Origin: Nemertoderma westbladi
Lineage: Eukaryota > Xenacoelomorpha > Nemertodermatida > Nemertodermatidae
Assembly: GCA_032718475.1 (NCBI GenBank)
Contig: JAUCBJ010005806.1
Location: 1-63,530, forward strand
Length of the DNA stretch: 63,530 nt
Direction: 5' to 3'
Part shown: positions 1-10,869 of the stretch, piece after piece
Position numbering within the stretch: the first letter of the stretch is position 1
Layout: each line of letters begins with the position of its first letter
The notes under the pieces: model-generated
Told to the model about the DNA's origin: nothing
The model's input: only the letters and a program-made list of their open reading frames with translations
Database searches by the model: none
Program-made: the position numbers and the translations under genes

Positions 1-2406
1 CAGTGGAACTGTTCGAGTGTTTGTTTTGTCTTTGAGTGCAAAATTTCAGATTCTGATGCGCCCCCTAGCAGGCGGATTGTGCTTGCTAAAGTTGCCTCGC
101 TATTTGACCCACTGGGGCTTATCTCCCCGGTTGTATTGGTTGCCAAGGTGCTCCTTCAGGATATATGGAGGCAAGTTACATCTTGGGATACCAAATTGCC
201 TGATAATTTAGTTCTCCGTTGGCAGTCATGGCTCAAATACTTGCCCAATATTGATCAAGTGTCGATCCCTCGTTGTTTATTTAATGATAATACCTTTAAT
301 TCCAGCACTCAACTTCATTTATTTTCAGATGCTTCTGAACTTGGTTTTGGTGATGTGGCCTACATTCGTACTGTGTATAGTTGTGGAGACATCAGTGTCT
401 CGTTTACTATGTCTAAATCCCGTGTGGCGCCTGTGAAACAATTGTCCATCCCCAGACTTGAGCTTCAAGGCGCTATAACTTCCGTCCGCCTGTCTGGACT
501 TGTACAAAATGAACTAACAATTGAGTTTAATGATGTATATTTTTGGGTGGATTCAGTAACTTGTTTGCGTTGGGTATTTTCGCAAAACTGCCGGTTTATG
601 CCATTTGTCGCCCACCGTATTGGTGAGATATTGGATACCGCTGAGCCCCGGCAGTGGCGCTACGTACCTACTGCTGTGAACCCCGCTGATTTCTGTAGCC
701 GTGGTATGAATGCATCTGATTTTACACCTGATCACCCGTGGTTTTGTGGTCCCGATTTTTTGAAATTATCTGAGTCCGAGTGGCCTGATTTCCCTGTGGT
801 TGATTTGAGACCTGATCCGGATGATTGTGAAATTAAAGTCACCTTTACTATAAGCTGTGACGTTATTTGGATATGTGAGTACATAAAACGTTTTTCTAAT
901 CTCGCACGATCTCGTATATTCCCCAATTTACAGCGGTGCATTGCCTGGATTAGCCGTTTTATATTTAATTCTCGCAATAAAGACTGCAGGTCCGGTCCTC
1001 TGTCTGTCAGTGAGCTTAACGATTCTTTAACCTTATTAATTAAAGCTGTTCAGTCGTGTGAATACCCCAATGAATTAGGAGACCTGCGCTCAGGAAAGGA
1101 GTTGTGTTCCAGTAGTTTCTTGTTATCTCTGTCCCCTTTTCTTGATGAAAATGGTCTGCTTAGAGTTGGGGGCCGTATAAAGTCCGCAGACTTACCATAT
1201 TCTACTCGTCACCCTATCATTCTTCCACACGACTCACACTTGACTAGACTGATTGTCTATGATTTGCACGAGTCTATTGTCCATGAGGGTGAGGAATACA
1301 CTCTAAATGTATATCAACAGCAATACTGGTCGCCCAGAGGTCGGTCCCTTGTACGTAAATTGATCAATAGGTGCACTTTCTGTAGAAAACGTAGAGCCCA
1401 TCCTGAACCCCCGCTGATGGCCGCTCTCCCCAGCTCCCGTCTCTCACCCGCCACCTTTCCCTTCCTCAATGTAGGTTTGGATTTCTGTGGTCCGTTTCTC
1501 GTTCGGCATTTCCGAAAAACTGTGAAACGTTATTGCCTTCTAGGCACCTGTCTATTAACTCGTGCGGTTCACTTAGAAGTAACCCATTCGTTAGATACTG
1601 ATTCATTTTTATTGGCCTTCCATCGTCTGATTGCTCGCCGCGGTTCGCCCAGAATTGTCTACAGTGACAATGGTACGAGCCTTGTAGCAGGTGAGAAAGA
1701 GCTCCGTGTGTGCCTTAAGGAGCTCAATCAGACAGTAATCTCTGATACTTTGTCTCAAAGAGGCATCCTTTGGGTTTTCTCCCCTCCTTCTGCACCACAC
1801 TTCGGTGGCGTATGGGAGAGGCTAGTTAAATCCTCTAAGAAGGCCTTGGGAGCTGTACTCGGAAATCAGTGTGTAGGAGATGAACTGCTGCATTCTGTTA
1901 TAGTTGAAGTTGAACACTTGCTAAACAGCCGTCCCTTGACCCACGTCAGCGTAGATCCTGACGAACCTGAAGCTCTAACGCCGCATCATATTTTGCTTGG
2001 TAGACCAAACCCCAATCTACCTCCAGTTCTGGTTGACGATTCAGACATAAGTTCTCGTCGTCGTTGGCGCGCTACTCAGGCCTTGACTAATCAGTTCTGG
2101 TCCCGTTGGATGAGAGAGTATGTCCCGTCTCTGATTGAGAATAGGAAGTGGTTAAAGTCCCGCCGTAGCTTGTGTAAGAATGACATTGTGCTTGTCATTT
2201 TCTCCGACACACCGCGCGGTCATTGGCCCTTGGGTCGTGTTCTAGAGACCTTTCCCGGACGTGATGGAATCGTCCGGACCGTGCGTGTGCTCGTGCGTGG
2301 TAAAGAATATACCCGTCCAGCTGTGAAAGTGTGCCTGTTGGAAGAGGCAGGCGAGGTGGGCCACTTTGAAACTGAAAGTAAATGTAACTCTACTGTCGAG
2401 AGTTAG
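1..2406 (+). CDS. BEL/Pao retrotransposon Pol, C-terminal part (RNase H-like region, integrase, DUF5641-like tail), cut by window start
   Basis: The frame is open from base 1, so the N-terminal protease and reverse transcriptase lie outside the window. Visible order, numbering from base 1: an 'FDPLGLISPV' motif near residue 36, typical of BEL/Pao Pol after the RT; a 'FSDAS' RNase H-like stretch near residue 110; an integrase zinc-binding region with His near 424-430 and a Cys-x2-Cys near 457-461; an integrase core with candidate catalytic Asp494, Asp556 ('YSDNGT') and Glu606 ('VWERLVKSSKKALG'); and a basic C-terminal domain of the type that follows BEL integrases (about 705-790). The stop is at 2404-2406. 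No internal stop or frameshift is seen over 801 residues, so this is a young or recently active copy. It would insert element cDNA into chromosomes. It is not part of the host transporter gene downstream. Confidence 0.9.
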   Translation, partial: QWNCSSVCFVFECKISDSDAPPSRRIVLAKVASLFDPLGLISPVVLVAKVLLQDIWRQVTSWDTKLPDNLVLRWQSWLKYLPNIDQVSIPRCLFNDNTFNSSTQLHLFSDASELGFGDVAYIRTVYSCGDISVSFTMSKSRVAPVKQLSIPRLELQGAITSVRLSGLVQNELTIEFNDVYFWVDSVTCLRWVFSQNCRFMPFVAHRIGEILDTAEPRQWRYVPTAVNPADFCSRGMNASDFTPDHPWFCGPDFLKLSESEWPDFPVVDLRPDPDDCEIKVTFTISCDVIWICEYIKRFSNLARSRIFPNLQRCIAWISRFIFNSRNKDCRSGPLSVSELNDSLTLLIKAVQSCEYPNELGDLRSGKELCSSSFLLSLSPFLDENGLLRVGGRIKSADLPYSTRHPIILPHDSHLTRLIVYDLHESIVHEGEEYTLNVYQQQYWSPRGRSLVRKLINRCTFCRKRRAHPEPPLMAALPSSRLSPATFPFLNVGLDFCGPFLVRHFRKTVKRYCLLGTCLLTRAVHLEVTHSLDTDSFLLAFHRLIARRGSPRIVYSDNGTSLVAGEKELRVCLKELNQTVISDTLSQRGILWVFSPPSAPHFGGVWERLVKSSKKALGAVLGNQCVGDELLHSVIVEVEHLLNSRPLTHVSVDPDEPEALTPHHILLGRPNPNLPPVLVDDSDISSRRRWRATQALTNQFWSRWMREYVPSLIENRKWLKSRRSLCKNDIVLVIFSDTPRGHWPLGRVLETFPGRDGIVRTVRVLVRGKEYTRPAVKVCLLEEAGEVGHFETESKCNSTVES

Positions 2407-2415
2407 GGCCGGCGA

Positions 2416-2852
2416 TGTTACAAACTGCCCTTAAATCCTGCTGGTTATCGCTTGGTAGTTTAGCCCGTCGTTATACTAGCTTAGGTATATTAGTGCAATA
2501 CATACCGTTTATGTTACACTGCTTCCTTGTAGGAAGGTTGCCCCATGGCCCTGCTTTCTGTATCTGCCAATAGGATTTGAGTTGGTTTTGATTTTGACCT
2601 ATCACAGATCTACTGAACTGATTTTCCTATCTGTATGCTCATTCTCTGTGATAGGTGAAATCATTTGTAAAATAAGGGTAGCTGGTATTCTTGTATTATT
2701 ATTCTTAGTAGGCCTATTCTACCTTATCCTTAACGTGTTTTTGCACCAGTAATCCTTGTATTAAATGATTTCTACGATTTTACTTAGAACCGATCTGGAG
2801 ATACCCTATGTACTGATGTAACTGAACTTATTTCAATATACGTAACTTGACA
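2416..2852 (+). mobile_element. Possible 3' LTR of the BEL/Pao element
   Basis: Just after the Pol stop, a purine-rich stretch (AGGGCCGGCGA) is followed by TGTTAC, and a candidate end ..TTGACA occurs about 440 bp later, just before a LINE fragment begins. TG..CA ends and this position suit an LTR. The 5' LTR lies outside the window, so neither boundary can be confirmed. Confidence 0.3.
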
Positions 2853-2929
2853 ATAATTATATCTCCGTCTTTTCAAGATTAAATAATGAAATAACGATCC
2901 CGACAAAACTCGAAACCACAACGCCAATT

Positions 2930-4023
2930 CTGTGGTTTACACTTATCCGTCTTATATAGTAATGTTACTAGTATTATAAATAAACTAATCGAATTTAGAT
3001 GTGATATAGTCGATTTGGCACCAGATATTATTTGTCTGAACGAAACTTGGACTAATGTACAACACAATAATTCTGAGCTTGCTGTACCTGGCTATGCATT
3101 AGTTTGTAGGAAAGATAGATCTGATACTGTTAATGGTATAGGTGGTGGTTTACTTGTTTATTGTAAGTCACATCTGAGTTCTGTAATAGCTGTAGATACT
3201 GGGTCAATATTTTCAGAATTTTCTCAGTGTTGTGGTATAAGGATTTTAGGTAAACGACATATCACATTAGCTTTAGTCTATAGACCTCACAATTTATATA
3301 ATTCTACCACTACAGTCACTGCTAATAATGCTATTTTGTGCGACTTATTGCGTAACTTACCTAGGCCTTATGTCGTATTTGGTGATTTTAATTTTTCAGA
3401 CATTGACTGGGTCCTTATGACTGGGAAAAATTCAGAAAGTCGGAATTTCATTGGTTGTATTCAAGGCTCATTTTTATTTCAGCATGTTGATTTTCCTACA
3501 TATGATGGAAGTACAATGCCAGATCTCATTTTATCTAGCGAATCCGGATTAGTGAACTGTGTATCAGATAAAGGTAAATTAGGTAGTAGTCGTCATTCAA
3601 TTTTAATTGCGGACATTGGCTGTTCTGTGACTCCTAACTATTCCGACGAGAAAGTCCCAGATTGGCGTAATGCTGACTTAGCTAAACTTAGAACTAATCT
3701 TGCTGCGGTTGATTGGGGGGAGGTACTTGATGGCGTGACAGAGGAGACATGTTACAAACGTGGAAGTTTATTCATAACAAGACTGTCAGTAGTCCTAATA
3801 CCTGGTTTAATTTGATGCAGGATATCAGCCAGCGTACGCGTACCACATGACTTGCCTCTCACGATCTAAATTTCATTAAACCTCCTGCTCATCTAGACAT
3901 TCGCAACAAGTTTTATAGTATCAGATGTGTCCGTAACTGGAACTCATTACCTGACAAGATTAAGAGTGCTACGACCGTCGACAGTTTCAAGTCTCTATAT
4001 GACCAGCACATGTCCAACACATA
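2930..4023 (+). pseudogene. Internally deleted non-LTR retrotransposon: endonuclease joined to the ORF2 C-terminus
   Basis: The first part (about 2930-3750) reads as an APE-type endonuclease: 'LYSNVTSIINKL', then 'PDIICLNETW' (catalytic Glu), 'YRPHN', and 'VVFGDFNFSDIDW' (catalytic Asp/Asn). The usual C-terminal SDH motif reads S-R-H here ('GSSRHSIL'), which would damage catalysis. At about 3755 the sequence jumps directly to the far C-terminal ORF2 module ('NTWFNLMQDISQRTRTT', an in-frame TGA, then 'FYSIRCVRNWNSLPDKIK' and 'SFKSLYDQHMSNT', stop about 4023). The reverse transcriptase between them is missing, so this is a dead internally deleted copy. A T-rich 3' UTR follows to about 4165. The clade (CR1/jockey superfamily) is inferred from the tail motif. 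Confidence 0.75.
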
Positions 4024-4164
4024 AACTTTTAGACCGGTATTAATGTGTGTGCATATTATTATTCAATGTTTTTCACTGTATTGTGTATTTCTGTATTATT
4101 TTTTTTCTTTTGGTTTTCTTGGTATCCTATATTTAACCTGTTAGGTTCCTTAGGATTATCTTTA

Positions 4165-5163
4165 TTAAATTAAAATTAAATTAAAGTTGTCATAGGATAC
4201 ATTAATATTGGGGTGACCTTCTTGGAAATCGTTGTACAGTTTTATTATCGTGAACTCACTTGGCAGATATCTCTTATTCGGCGTATGCTGGTACCTGTGA
4301 GAGATTTGAGGGTTGAATAATTCAATATGTTCTCGTCCGGGGGTCTCATCTATCTTTTTGCTAGGGACATGATGACCACGGGAGTCGGGATGTGGTGCAA
4401 CAGATTCAATTGGTCCTCGTAATATAGTCTTCAATATTTGATTATTTGTTGACTTCTAACCAAGAGATATTAGCAAATAGGGTCGACATACCTGAGTTCT
4501 TGTATCCCCTATGTTGGTTAAAAATAATTTGCAAACCAACTTCTTACTTTTAGATTGCGTTGCAGGTAAAGAACGATCTACCAATGAGAATACAAACTGG
4601 TTCCGTTGTATGGGCTCCATTGCGCAGTAACCATTCCTGATCCCAATGCATCTAACAACGGTGAACTTATCTTTACAGCCATGCTTGCATTTTGCGCTAC
4701 ACACTGCAACTCTCAATGGGAGTTTGGCATTTTCCCTTTCCATTCTTTCCTGCCATGTGCGAACACTTTTCTTTTTCGCAGGTTTACTTTTCTTTTTCTT
4801 TTTTTTTTACCTTTCCACCAACATCATCAATATCGATGGACGATTCACTGGTATTACCAGACGAGTCATTGCTATCCGTTGATGACTCTGAACTACTACT
4901 AAAGATGTAATCCTTATCCATATCAGCCGCGTCTCTTTTTCTAGATGGTGTAGAAATTACTTGAATGTTTTTTCATCAGTGGGAGGCGGTTCGACAACGA
5001 TATTCAATATGGAAACATTGTGTACCGTTTCCTCAGTCTCTTCTGGTTCCTGCTCCGCTGGGGAACTTAAACTTTCCCAAATGACTATTAGTTCCCCTGG
5101 TATGTCATCATCATCAGGATGAACATTAATATCAAATCCATGAAACCTTCCAGTATCCGACAT
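4165..5163 (-). pseudogene. Broken cysteine-containing ORF of an uncharacterised invertebrate family (possibly transposon-derived)
   Basis: Read leftward: an acidic segment (4957-5163) with 'DDDDIPGELIVIWESLSS'; a Lys-rich segment; then 4456-4743 with 'CSAKCKHGCKDKFTVVRCI', 'CRPYLLISLG' and a stop; then in a continuing frame 'NNQILKTILRGP', 'DSRGHHVPSKKIDE' and 'KRYLPSEFTIIKLYNDF' (4165-4434). The order of a Cys cluster, 'vCr.fFl.tLG' and 'RG.H.PsnK' resembles a widespread uncharacterised invertebrate protein family that I associate with transposase-like genes. That memory is not verified. The internal stop after the LG motif and the loss of everything C-terminal make it a relic. Confidence 0.45.
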
Positions 5164-5369
5164 AGGAATACTGCAAAATTACAAATTAGACAGTAAGATT
5201 TGAATTTTTAATCAAAATCTGAGAATTAATAACATATGATGTTCAGCCACGTGCTTCTGAAATAAAATCTTAAGGTTTTGAAATTCCTGCTACTTTCTTA
5301 AGGATTACCTTAAACTACCTATAATTACCTAAAATTTTATTTGAAATTTTTGAGATAGGGTGTTTTGCC

Positions 5370-6239
5370 TTAGGACTGCAGCAATGAAAGATCTGGACGA
5401 GTTAATGCCGCAGCCCATTGTAGACTACCTAGAAGGGATCTCACCAATGATATTTCTTCTATTGTTAGCAACTCAGATTTATTCCTGTTAGCCGAACACT
5501 GAATATCACAACAACTTTGTAAATTTGTCCTGTTGGGAATTCGCAATTAGAAAACGATCACCTTGATCTAAAACAGTTAGTATACATAAACCCAGAAATG
5601 AAAAACAATTCTCAGTAATTTTTCCAATGGTGAATTTGCTTTGAATCTTTGACATAATATTTATCATGAACCAATCTGATCCAGCGTACAAGAAATCATT
5701 GACATGAACAAGCAATAGACCCTCGAGTTTCTCACCTCTATACATAAAATACAATGCTGGATCTGCCTTGCTACGAAACATACCCGCCTCTCTTACTACA
5801 TGGTCGACATGATTATACCAATTACGAGATGCATCGACTAATCCATAGACTGTCTTCTTTTGCTTCCAACAGGTGTTAGCTGGTAAGCTGACTTCTGGGG
5901 GTGGGTGTAGAAATACATCTCGTTTTATTTGTTCACCTTGAAGTATAGCTGTTTTGACAATCATTGTTATTGGTTTGCCCATATTTGGAAGTAAACTCAG
6001 ATCCAACTGTAGAATTTTCTGTCTATAGTGGGTGATTCTGATATTATATTTTCTTTCTCACCACCTTGAAACCCCTTAACAACAAGCAGAGATTTTGCCA
6101 TAACTTGGCCATTTGGTAATGATTTCCACGAATTAACCCATCTGGTTTGAATAGGTTTATTTATAATAATAAAACTCTTCCTCGTTTTGACATTTAACAT
6201 TTTGAGCAGCACCAACAACTCCGTTAGCCTCTTCAGCAA
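5370..6239 (-). pseudogene. Copia reverse transcriptase fragment
   Basis: The block 5506-6239 contains Copia RT signatures: 'KTAILQGEQIKRDVFLHPPP', 'KTVYGLVDASRNWY' (family form KALYGLKQAPRxWY) and 'LLLVHVNDFLYAGSD'. In the last motif the catalytic YVDD-type box reads H-V-N-D, so one catalytic Asp is replaced by Asn. The frame continues after a break into 'LVRSLLGSLQWAA' and 'TRPDLSLL' (about 5373-5470), the usual entry to Copia RNase H. The upstream edge at 6239 joins the integrase-RT linker in another frame. It is a dead enzyme. Confidence 0.8.
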
Positions 6240-6335
6240 CTATCATTTCTTCAATATTGTTGCACTGATAGCGTTCAGGAGGTCTTTTAGTCCTTGGTGG
6301 TAATGTAGTTTGTTCTAAAGGTTGATCAAGTTGTT

Positions 6336-7772
6336 TCAGTGCGCGAATTGTAGCTCTATGTACAAAGGCGCATCAGGAACTACATCTGGTTCAGAAACCG
6401 TTGAAGATGATTTTTCTGTATTTTTATACATTAACTCCACGTTTCCATTGCCATGGATGGTTGTATTATTCAAATCAACATCATCCGTAAATCGTAATAA
6501 ACCAATATTGGAGGATATACGGACTTGAATTTCATTGGAAACTTGTCCACTTGGTACACTGATTACATCTTTAAGAAATTCCAAATCATCCTCATCATCT
6601 GATTCGTATTCTTTAGCATTATTCTGCTGTTTCGTCTTGTTTAATCTAATGTGAATTGGATGAACACGAATAACACGTGAACTATGTTGCACAAGAATGA
6701 CTGATCCTTCTCTACCCAAAACATTTCCTGGTCCTTTCCATCCAGTCTCAATGCCAGCAACATCATGCCAATAATACACACTATCACCATTCTTGACAAC
6801 AGGAGGAGGTGATGGAACTCTTCGACGAAGTACTGTTTTAATTCTTTCTGTAGAATCTCCAGCCTGTCTGGTTTCATGTAAACAGCTTAGTAAATCACGA
6901 ATTTGCTTATCATTCGACTCAGTTAACGCTGGTAATTCAGCATCTATGATTCGGCATCTATGATATTTGGTATTTGTGGATTGCGGCCAAATACTCACTG
7001 TGAAGGAGAGAAACCTCCTGAATCCATAAGTGAGTTCTTTGCAAATAACGCAAAATCTAAAATGACTGATGATGATAGTGAAACATTTCGTTCATCATCA
7101 GCAATCTTGGACATGGTAACCTTTAATAATGCATTATGCCTTTCACAGCGACCATTACTGAAAGTAGAATATGCCGCAGTCCCACTCACATTAATACCAA
7201 ACTGTTTATAGAATGCATAAAGTTGCTTGCTGGTAAACTCACCACCATTATCTGAATAAATATTTTATGGTGGTCCAAATATTTTAATCCAACAATGTGA
7301 AATAGCTGAAATTATGACATCATCATGTTTAGAGGTAACAAATGAAGCACCTGAATATCATGTGGCCTGATCGATCATTTGCTTTATAATATAAGTCTTG
7401 CTATTTCGCTTCCACTCTGTCAAATCGAGTGCCACTCTTTCATTAAATCGTGTTGCCGGTGTCATGGAAACTCGTGGCGCAGGAACAGGTTTAGAATGTT
7501 TATCACACACGTCTTATGAGAGATAGTTTCTGAATTGCAGCTTTTAACAGTTCTTGCTCATCAACTGACATTGATTCCTTCTGCATCACTGGTTTTATAG
7601 TTTGTAGCAGTTTGTTGGGAGATGGATGCCCATATGCACAATGAAGTTTATCTGCGACCTTAGTGGGATTACTTCTGAAATCATTTATAGTCAGAAATAC
7701 AGTTTCAATGTCAACTATATTATTATTCTGATCACCAATATCTCTCGCTTTCACATCCATAAGGTGTGCCAA
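6336..7772 (-). pseudogene. Copia integrase region fragments
   Basis: The block 6336-6998 carries 'SVYYWHDVAGIETGWKGPG', 'NVLGREGSVILVQHSS' and 'VIRVHPIHIRLNK', the C-terminal integrase domain found in animal Copia elements. The block 6995-7189 holds 'YSTFSNGRCERHNALLK', the region of the third catalytic residue (NG..ER), so the Glu is recognisable. The block 7503-7772 has 'ADKLHCAYGHPSPNKLLQTI', matching the H-x-x-x-H pre-integrase zinc region. Frames differ and stops intervene between blocks. Together they represent a decayed integrase lying between the protease (right) and RT (left). Confidence 0.7.
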
Positions 7773-7941
7773 AAGGTGACCATGCGGGCAGCTTTTAAGT
7801 TTTAGAGCGGCTTACCCTCCATAGTTGCAGAGTTTGACTTGAAGTTTATGGTAATGCCAAGTCTTTCCAAACTACTTCAACTGATCAAAAGTGGTGTATT
7901 CCTCCAAACAATATCAACAAGCATTTGATATTGATCACCAT

Positions 7942-8399
7942 TTATGAGAACAGAAATGATTGCATTAAACTTTGCTTTACATATTCCAACATTACCGAAA
8001 TTATAAAATGTCCTTGCCACATTAAACCAGCCTTTTCGTATAAAATATCTCTAAATTGATTGAACCACTGTTCACCACAGACCGTATTTATAGCAGCAGA
8101 ATCCAAAATTCCATATTCTGAGTACGAATCAGCAACATCCACACCTATCTCAAAAATATCTTCAGCTTCACTAGAGAAAATTTCACCACCGTCTGTTCGT
8201 CTTGTGATGTATAATTCGTACCTTGGTAAGTCTTTGACTGTCCATGTGAAGGGCAGTCCCGAACTAAATGGAATTGACTCTGACAACGATGACACTTGAG
8301 CACCTCACCCGACTGAATATCTTTTGGATTGAACCTGGGTGATCCTGTATTGTGAATGAAATGAGGTAAAAATGTATTTGAATTTCTCCTCCATCCAGT
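7942..8399 (-). pseudogene. Copia protease and gag zinc-knuckle fragment
   Basis: The sequence holds a zinc knuckle ('KCHRCQSQFHLVRDCPS', C-x2-C-x4-H-x4-C) near 8250-8320 and then, in a different frame, 'YGILDSAAINTVCGEQWF' near 8050-8130. In the latter the aspartic protease signature D-S/T-G/A is preserved as Asp-Ser-Ala. The frame break between knuckle and protease shows decay. The block ends at the 8-bp target duplication of a DNA transposon (8400-8407) that separates it from the rest of gag. Confidence 0.65.
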
Positions 8400-8407
8400 A
8401 TAATTAC
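8400..8407 (+). repeat. 8-bp target-site duplication, left copy (ATAATTAC)
   Basis: ATAATTAC occurs here and at 9853-9860, exactly flanking the element with TAGTGTTGAGAACTG ends. An 8-bp duplication is the hallmark of hAT-superfamily insertion. Confidence 0.8.
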
Positions 8408-8439
8408 TAGTGTTGAGAACTGAACCATTTTGACTAATT

Positions 8440-8615
8440 TCAGTTACAGTTACAGTTTCAGTATTCAAAGTTTTGCATTTCAGTTACAGTTTCAGTATTA
8501 CAAAGTGTAACATTTCAGTTACAGTTACAGTTTCAGTATTACAAAATTGAGCATTTCAGTTTCAGTTTCAGTTTTGATCGTGATAAAATTCAGTTATAGT
8601 TTCAGTTATAGATTC
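8440..8615 (+). repeat. TTTCAG/TTACAG hexamer array, left
   Basis: Degenerate tandem hexamers TTTCAG and TTACAG, broken by short spacers such as 'TATTACAAA'. It lies just inside the left end of the hAT-like element. Repeated short motifs next to hAT termini are commonly transposase binding sites; that role is inferred. Confidence 0.7.
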
Positions 8616-9674
8616 AATATATATGATCTCACGTAGTAAGCAGTCAGTCATTGAATTAATGTAGCCTCATCGGGGCGGGGTGCAGTGCAGTCACTTGCCC
8701 AATGAGTCACTTGCCCAAAAAAATAAAAAGAATCACTTGCCAAATAAAAAAAAGATATCTGAAACTAAAAATGAGGCACTTTAATATATTACTGTTATAT
8801 ACGCTAATAATAATGTTCATTACGAAACGTCCTCTTTCTAGAGCTAATAGGTAGTTGTTGCAGGAAAGTTGGACACACTTTATGGTAATATTTTGTAACT
8901 AATACAGTATACTGATAGTATGTATTGAAAGTGGCGCTCACAAGATCACACCAAAGGCATCCACATTTTACTGTACATCCTGTTTCAGTGCTTGTACAGT
9001 ACTGTTATCATTTATTGTTTTGGTTATAAAAGCCATGTTTCTGAATCCTGCTCATTTTCCTTAATTCGTAATTTGTTTTAGTAATCATATATTTATTGTT
9101 TTGGTTAGACCCACCTCGATAAGCTGCTCCTTTCACTTTTAAGTTTAATTTTGTAATTTATAATGGTAAACTTGATCAAAATTTAATTTCCAGTGTGCCT
9201 CTAGTGTGATTGTGATATTAATAGTACCGGTAACATTAATAATTCATAATGTAAAATATATATCCGTTAATATCCCAGTATCCCTCTACCATTAGGCCTA
9301 ACTTTTCTTTGTTTATCTAAAACATTTACATTTAATATGAAGCAAAAGTGGTGATAAGACTATGATAATAGTCTAATAGTTGAGACAGATAAACATAGAC
9401 TATATGCTACTGTAGATCTTCGTTCACTACTTGACTCGCCAAATAAATCACATTTGAGCTAAGTGGACAATGGGTCTTTTTTTTTATTGTGTAATATTAT
9501 GGTTTTGTTCAGAAGTGGAAAAATTGAGATTGTTTTTTATAACAATGTTTTAAAAATGATACCTATGGTAACCACAGTTATTCATTTATTAAACTATACT
9601 CTATACTTTATTACAATACTGTTTTAAATGCTCATTTATGTAAATTGTGTGATTGAGAACTGAATCGGATTTTG

Positions 9675-9845
9675 TTAATTTCAGTTTCAGTTACAGTATT
9701 ACAAAATTCGTAATTACAGTTTCAGTTACAGTTACAGTATTCAAAATTCGCAATTACAGTTACAGTTATAGTTACAGTATCAAAAAAATCATCAAAATCA
9801 TTCAGTTACAGTTGCAGTTACAGTATAATTACAGTTACAGTTCTC
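9675..9845 (+). repeat. TTTCAG/TTACAG hexamer array, right
   Basis: The same hexamers as at 8440-8615 and in the same orientation, running into the right terminus so that the last TTACAG overlaps the terminal inverted repeat. Confidence 0.7.
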
Positions 9846-9860
9846 AACACTAATAATTAC

Positions 9861-10496
9861 CTCTGATAATTTTGGAAAAATTGGAATAATTCGTTTCTCT
9901 CTTATTCTTATTCCATGTAGCAAATGCAACTTCTAAAATTTAGTCTTTTTCAGCCACAGACAAATCATTTAAATTCACAGGTAGTTCATCTGGAACTTCA
10001 TTTGTACTATTGAAATCAGATGAACTCGCTTCCAAAGCATTTTCAACATTCAATGATGTTGTAATGTTATTTTCTGCATTGTTACCTGCATTTAACCAAT
10101 GCAATGCAGCTTCTATATGAGTGTAACTCTACTGACCATTTGCACCAGCACTTGCTAATGGGCACAGTACTCCTGGTATTAAATGATCTCTTTTTTCTTA
10201 TAGTAATTCAATTCTTGCCATCGTTCATAACCACGCGTTTCTTCATCTTTCATGAGCGCTCTATCCCATTCTGTTCTCAAACAATATGCAATTCTGCATC
10301 ATCAACAGCTAATGCGAGCGTACGTGCATCACCCTCAGGAAGACTAAGAATGACAGTGGATGCTTGATCGCATTTCTGAATTTTAGTGATTCATCCCCAC
10401 ATTTTAAGCAGCTGGCGCCATTCCACATATTTGTTCTTTCCTGAAAATGCTGGAATTACTGACTTTCACAGGAGTTTGATTGTCATTATTATCCAT
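9861..10496 (-). pseudogene. Copia gag N-terminal region, broken
   Basis: After the hAT-like insertion the Copia relic continues. A Met codon at 10496 opens 'MDNNDNQTPVKVSNSSIFRK', followed by stops, then acidic gag-like sequence 'DELPVNLNDLSVAEKD' near 9950-10000. Position (upstream of the zinc knuckle) and lack of other matches suggest gag. The product would form the capsid of the virus-like particle, but this copy is interrupted by stops and by the insertion. Confidence 0.45.
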
Positions 10497-10869
10497 CTCA
10501 CAACAACGACAAAGTCACTATATCAATTTGTATTTAAAAACTCTCCATGAAAAAAACAACATCACAAATGCAAAGAATTAAACTACATTGATATTAAATT
10601 AAGCTATGTCCATATTAGTAATATTGCTCTGCTACCATGTAATATCGGTATAAACTACAATCAATTAACCTTTTACACAATCAACTTATGACAAGATTAT
10701 TTGTGTGATTTATTTTTGATTAGATGAGGGACTGAATGCTGTCCGTGCTCAACTTATTGCGTAACAATACCGAAGCCATGAAAATCTGACCCTTTTCAAT
10801 AATGCCCTTTAGAGATCATTCATGGATCAGTTTCAGTTTCTAACTATCACCAATAAACGACTACTATAA
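10497..10869. other. Intergenic, AT-rich; nothing recognised
   Basis: This stretch lies upstream of the Copia gag start. It could contain the leader or LTR of that element, but no second LTR copy was found to compare it with. Confidence 0.3.

Larger units (their letters stand above)
8408..9852. mobile_element. Non-autonomous hAT-like DNA transposon (1445 bp) with TTACAG/TTTCAG subterminal arrays
   Basis: The ends are inverted: TAGTGTTGAGAACTG at the left and CAGTTCTCAACACTA at the right, with an 8-bp target duplication outside. No transposase is encoded, so mobilisation would need a partner element. Next to both ends are hexamer arrays of TTTCAG/TTACAG, in the same direct orientation at both sides rather than inverted. 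Near 9650 a second copy of the left terminus ('TTGAGAACTGAATCGG..', compare 8412-8430) begins in direct orientation, so the last ~205 bp resemble a miniature element nested at the right end. The internal region 8640-9640 has no ORF; its 9000-9140 stretch echoes the 68-bp minisatellite at 62250-63038. Confidence 0.75.
5370..10496 (-). mobile_element. Ty1/Copia-type LTR retrotransposon relic, interrupted by a hAT-like insertion at 8408-9852
   Basis: Copia modules appear in order from right to left: a gag start near 10496, a zinc knuckle, protease, integrase, reverse transcriptase and the start of the RT-RNase H connection near 5370. That order (integrase before RT) defines Copia. Many stops and frame changes separate the blocks. 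No LTR was recognised on either side, and the 3' end including most of RNase H is lost at about 5370. Confidence 0.8.

Noticed and set aside
10104-10367. + strand ORF of 87 codons
   Set aside because: Antisense to the Copia gag relic; no domain and no splice context.
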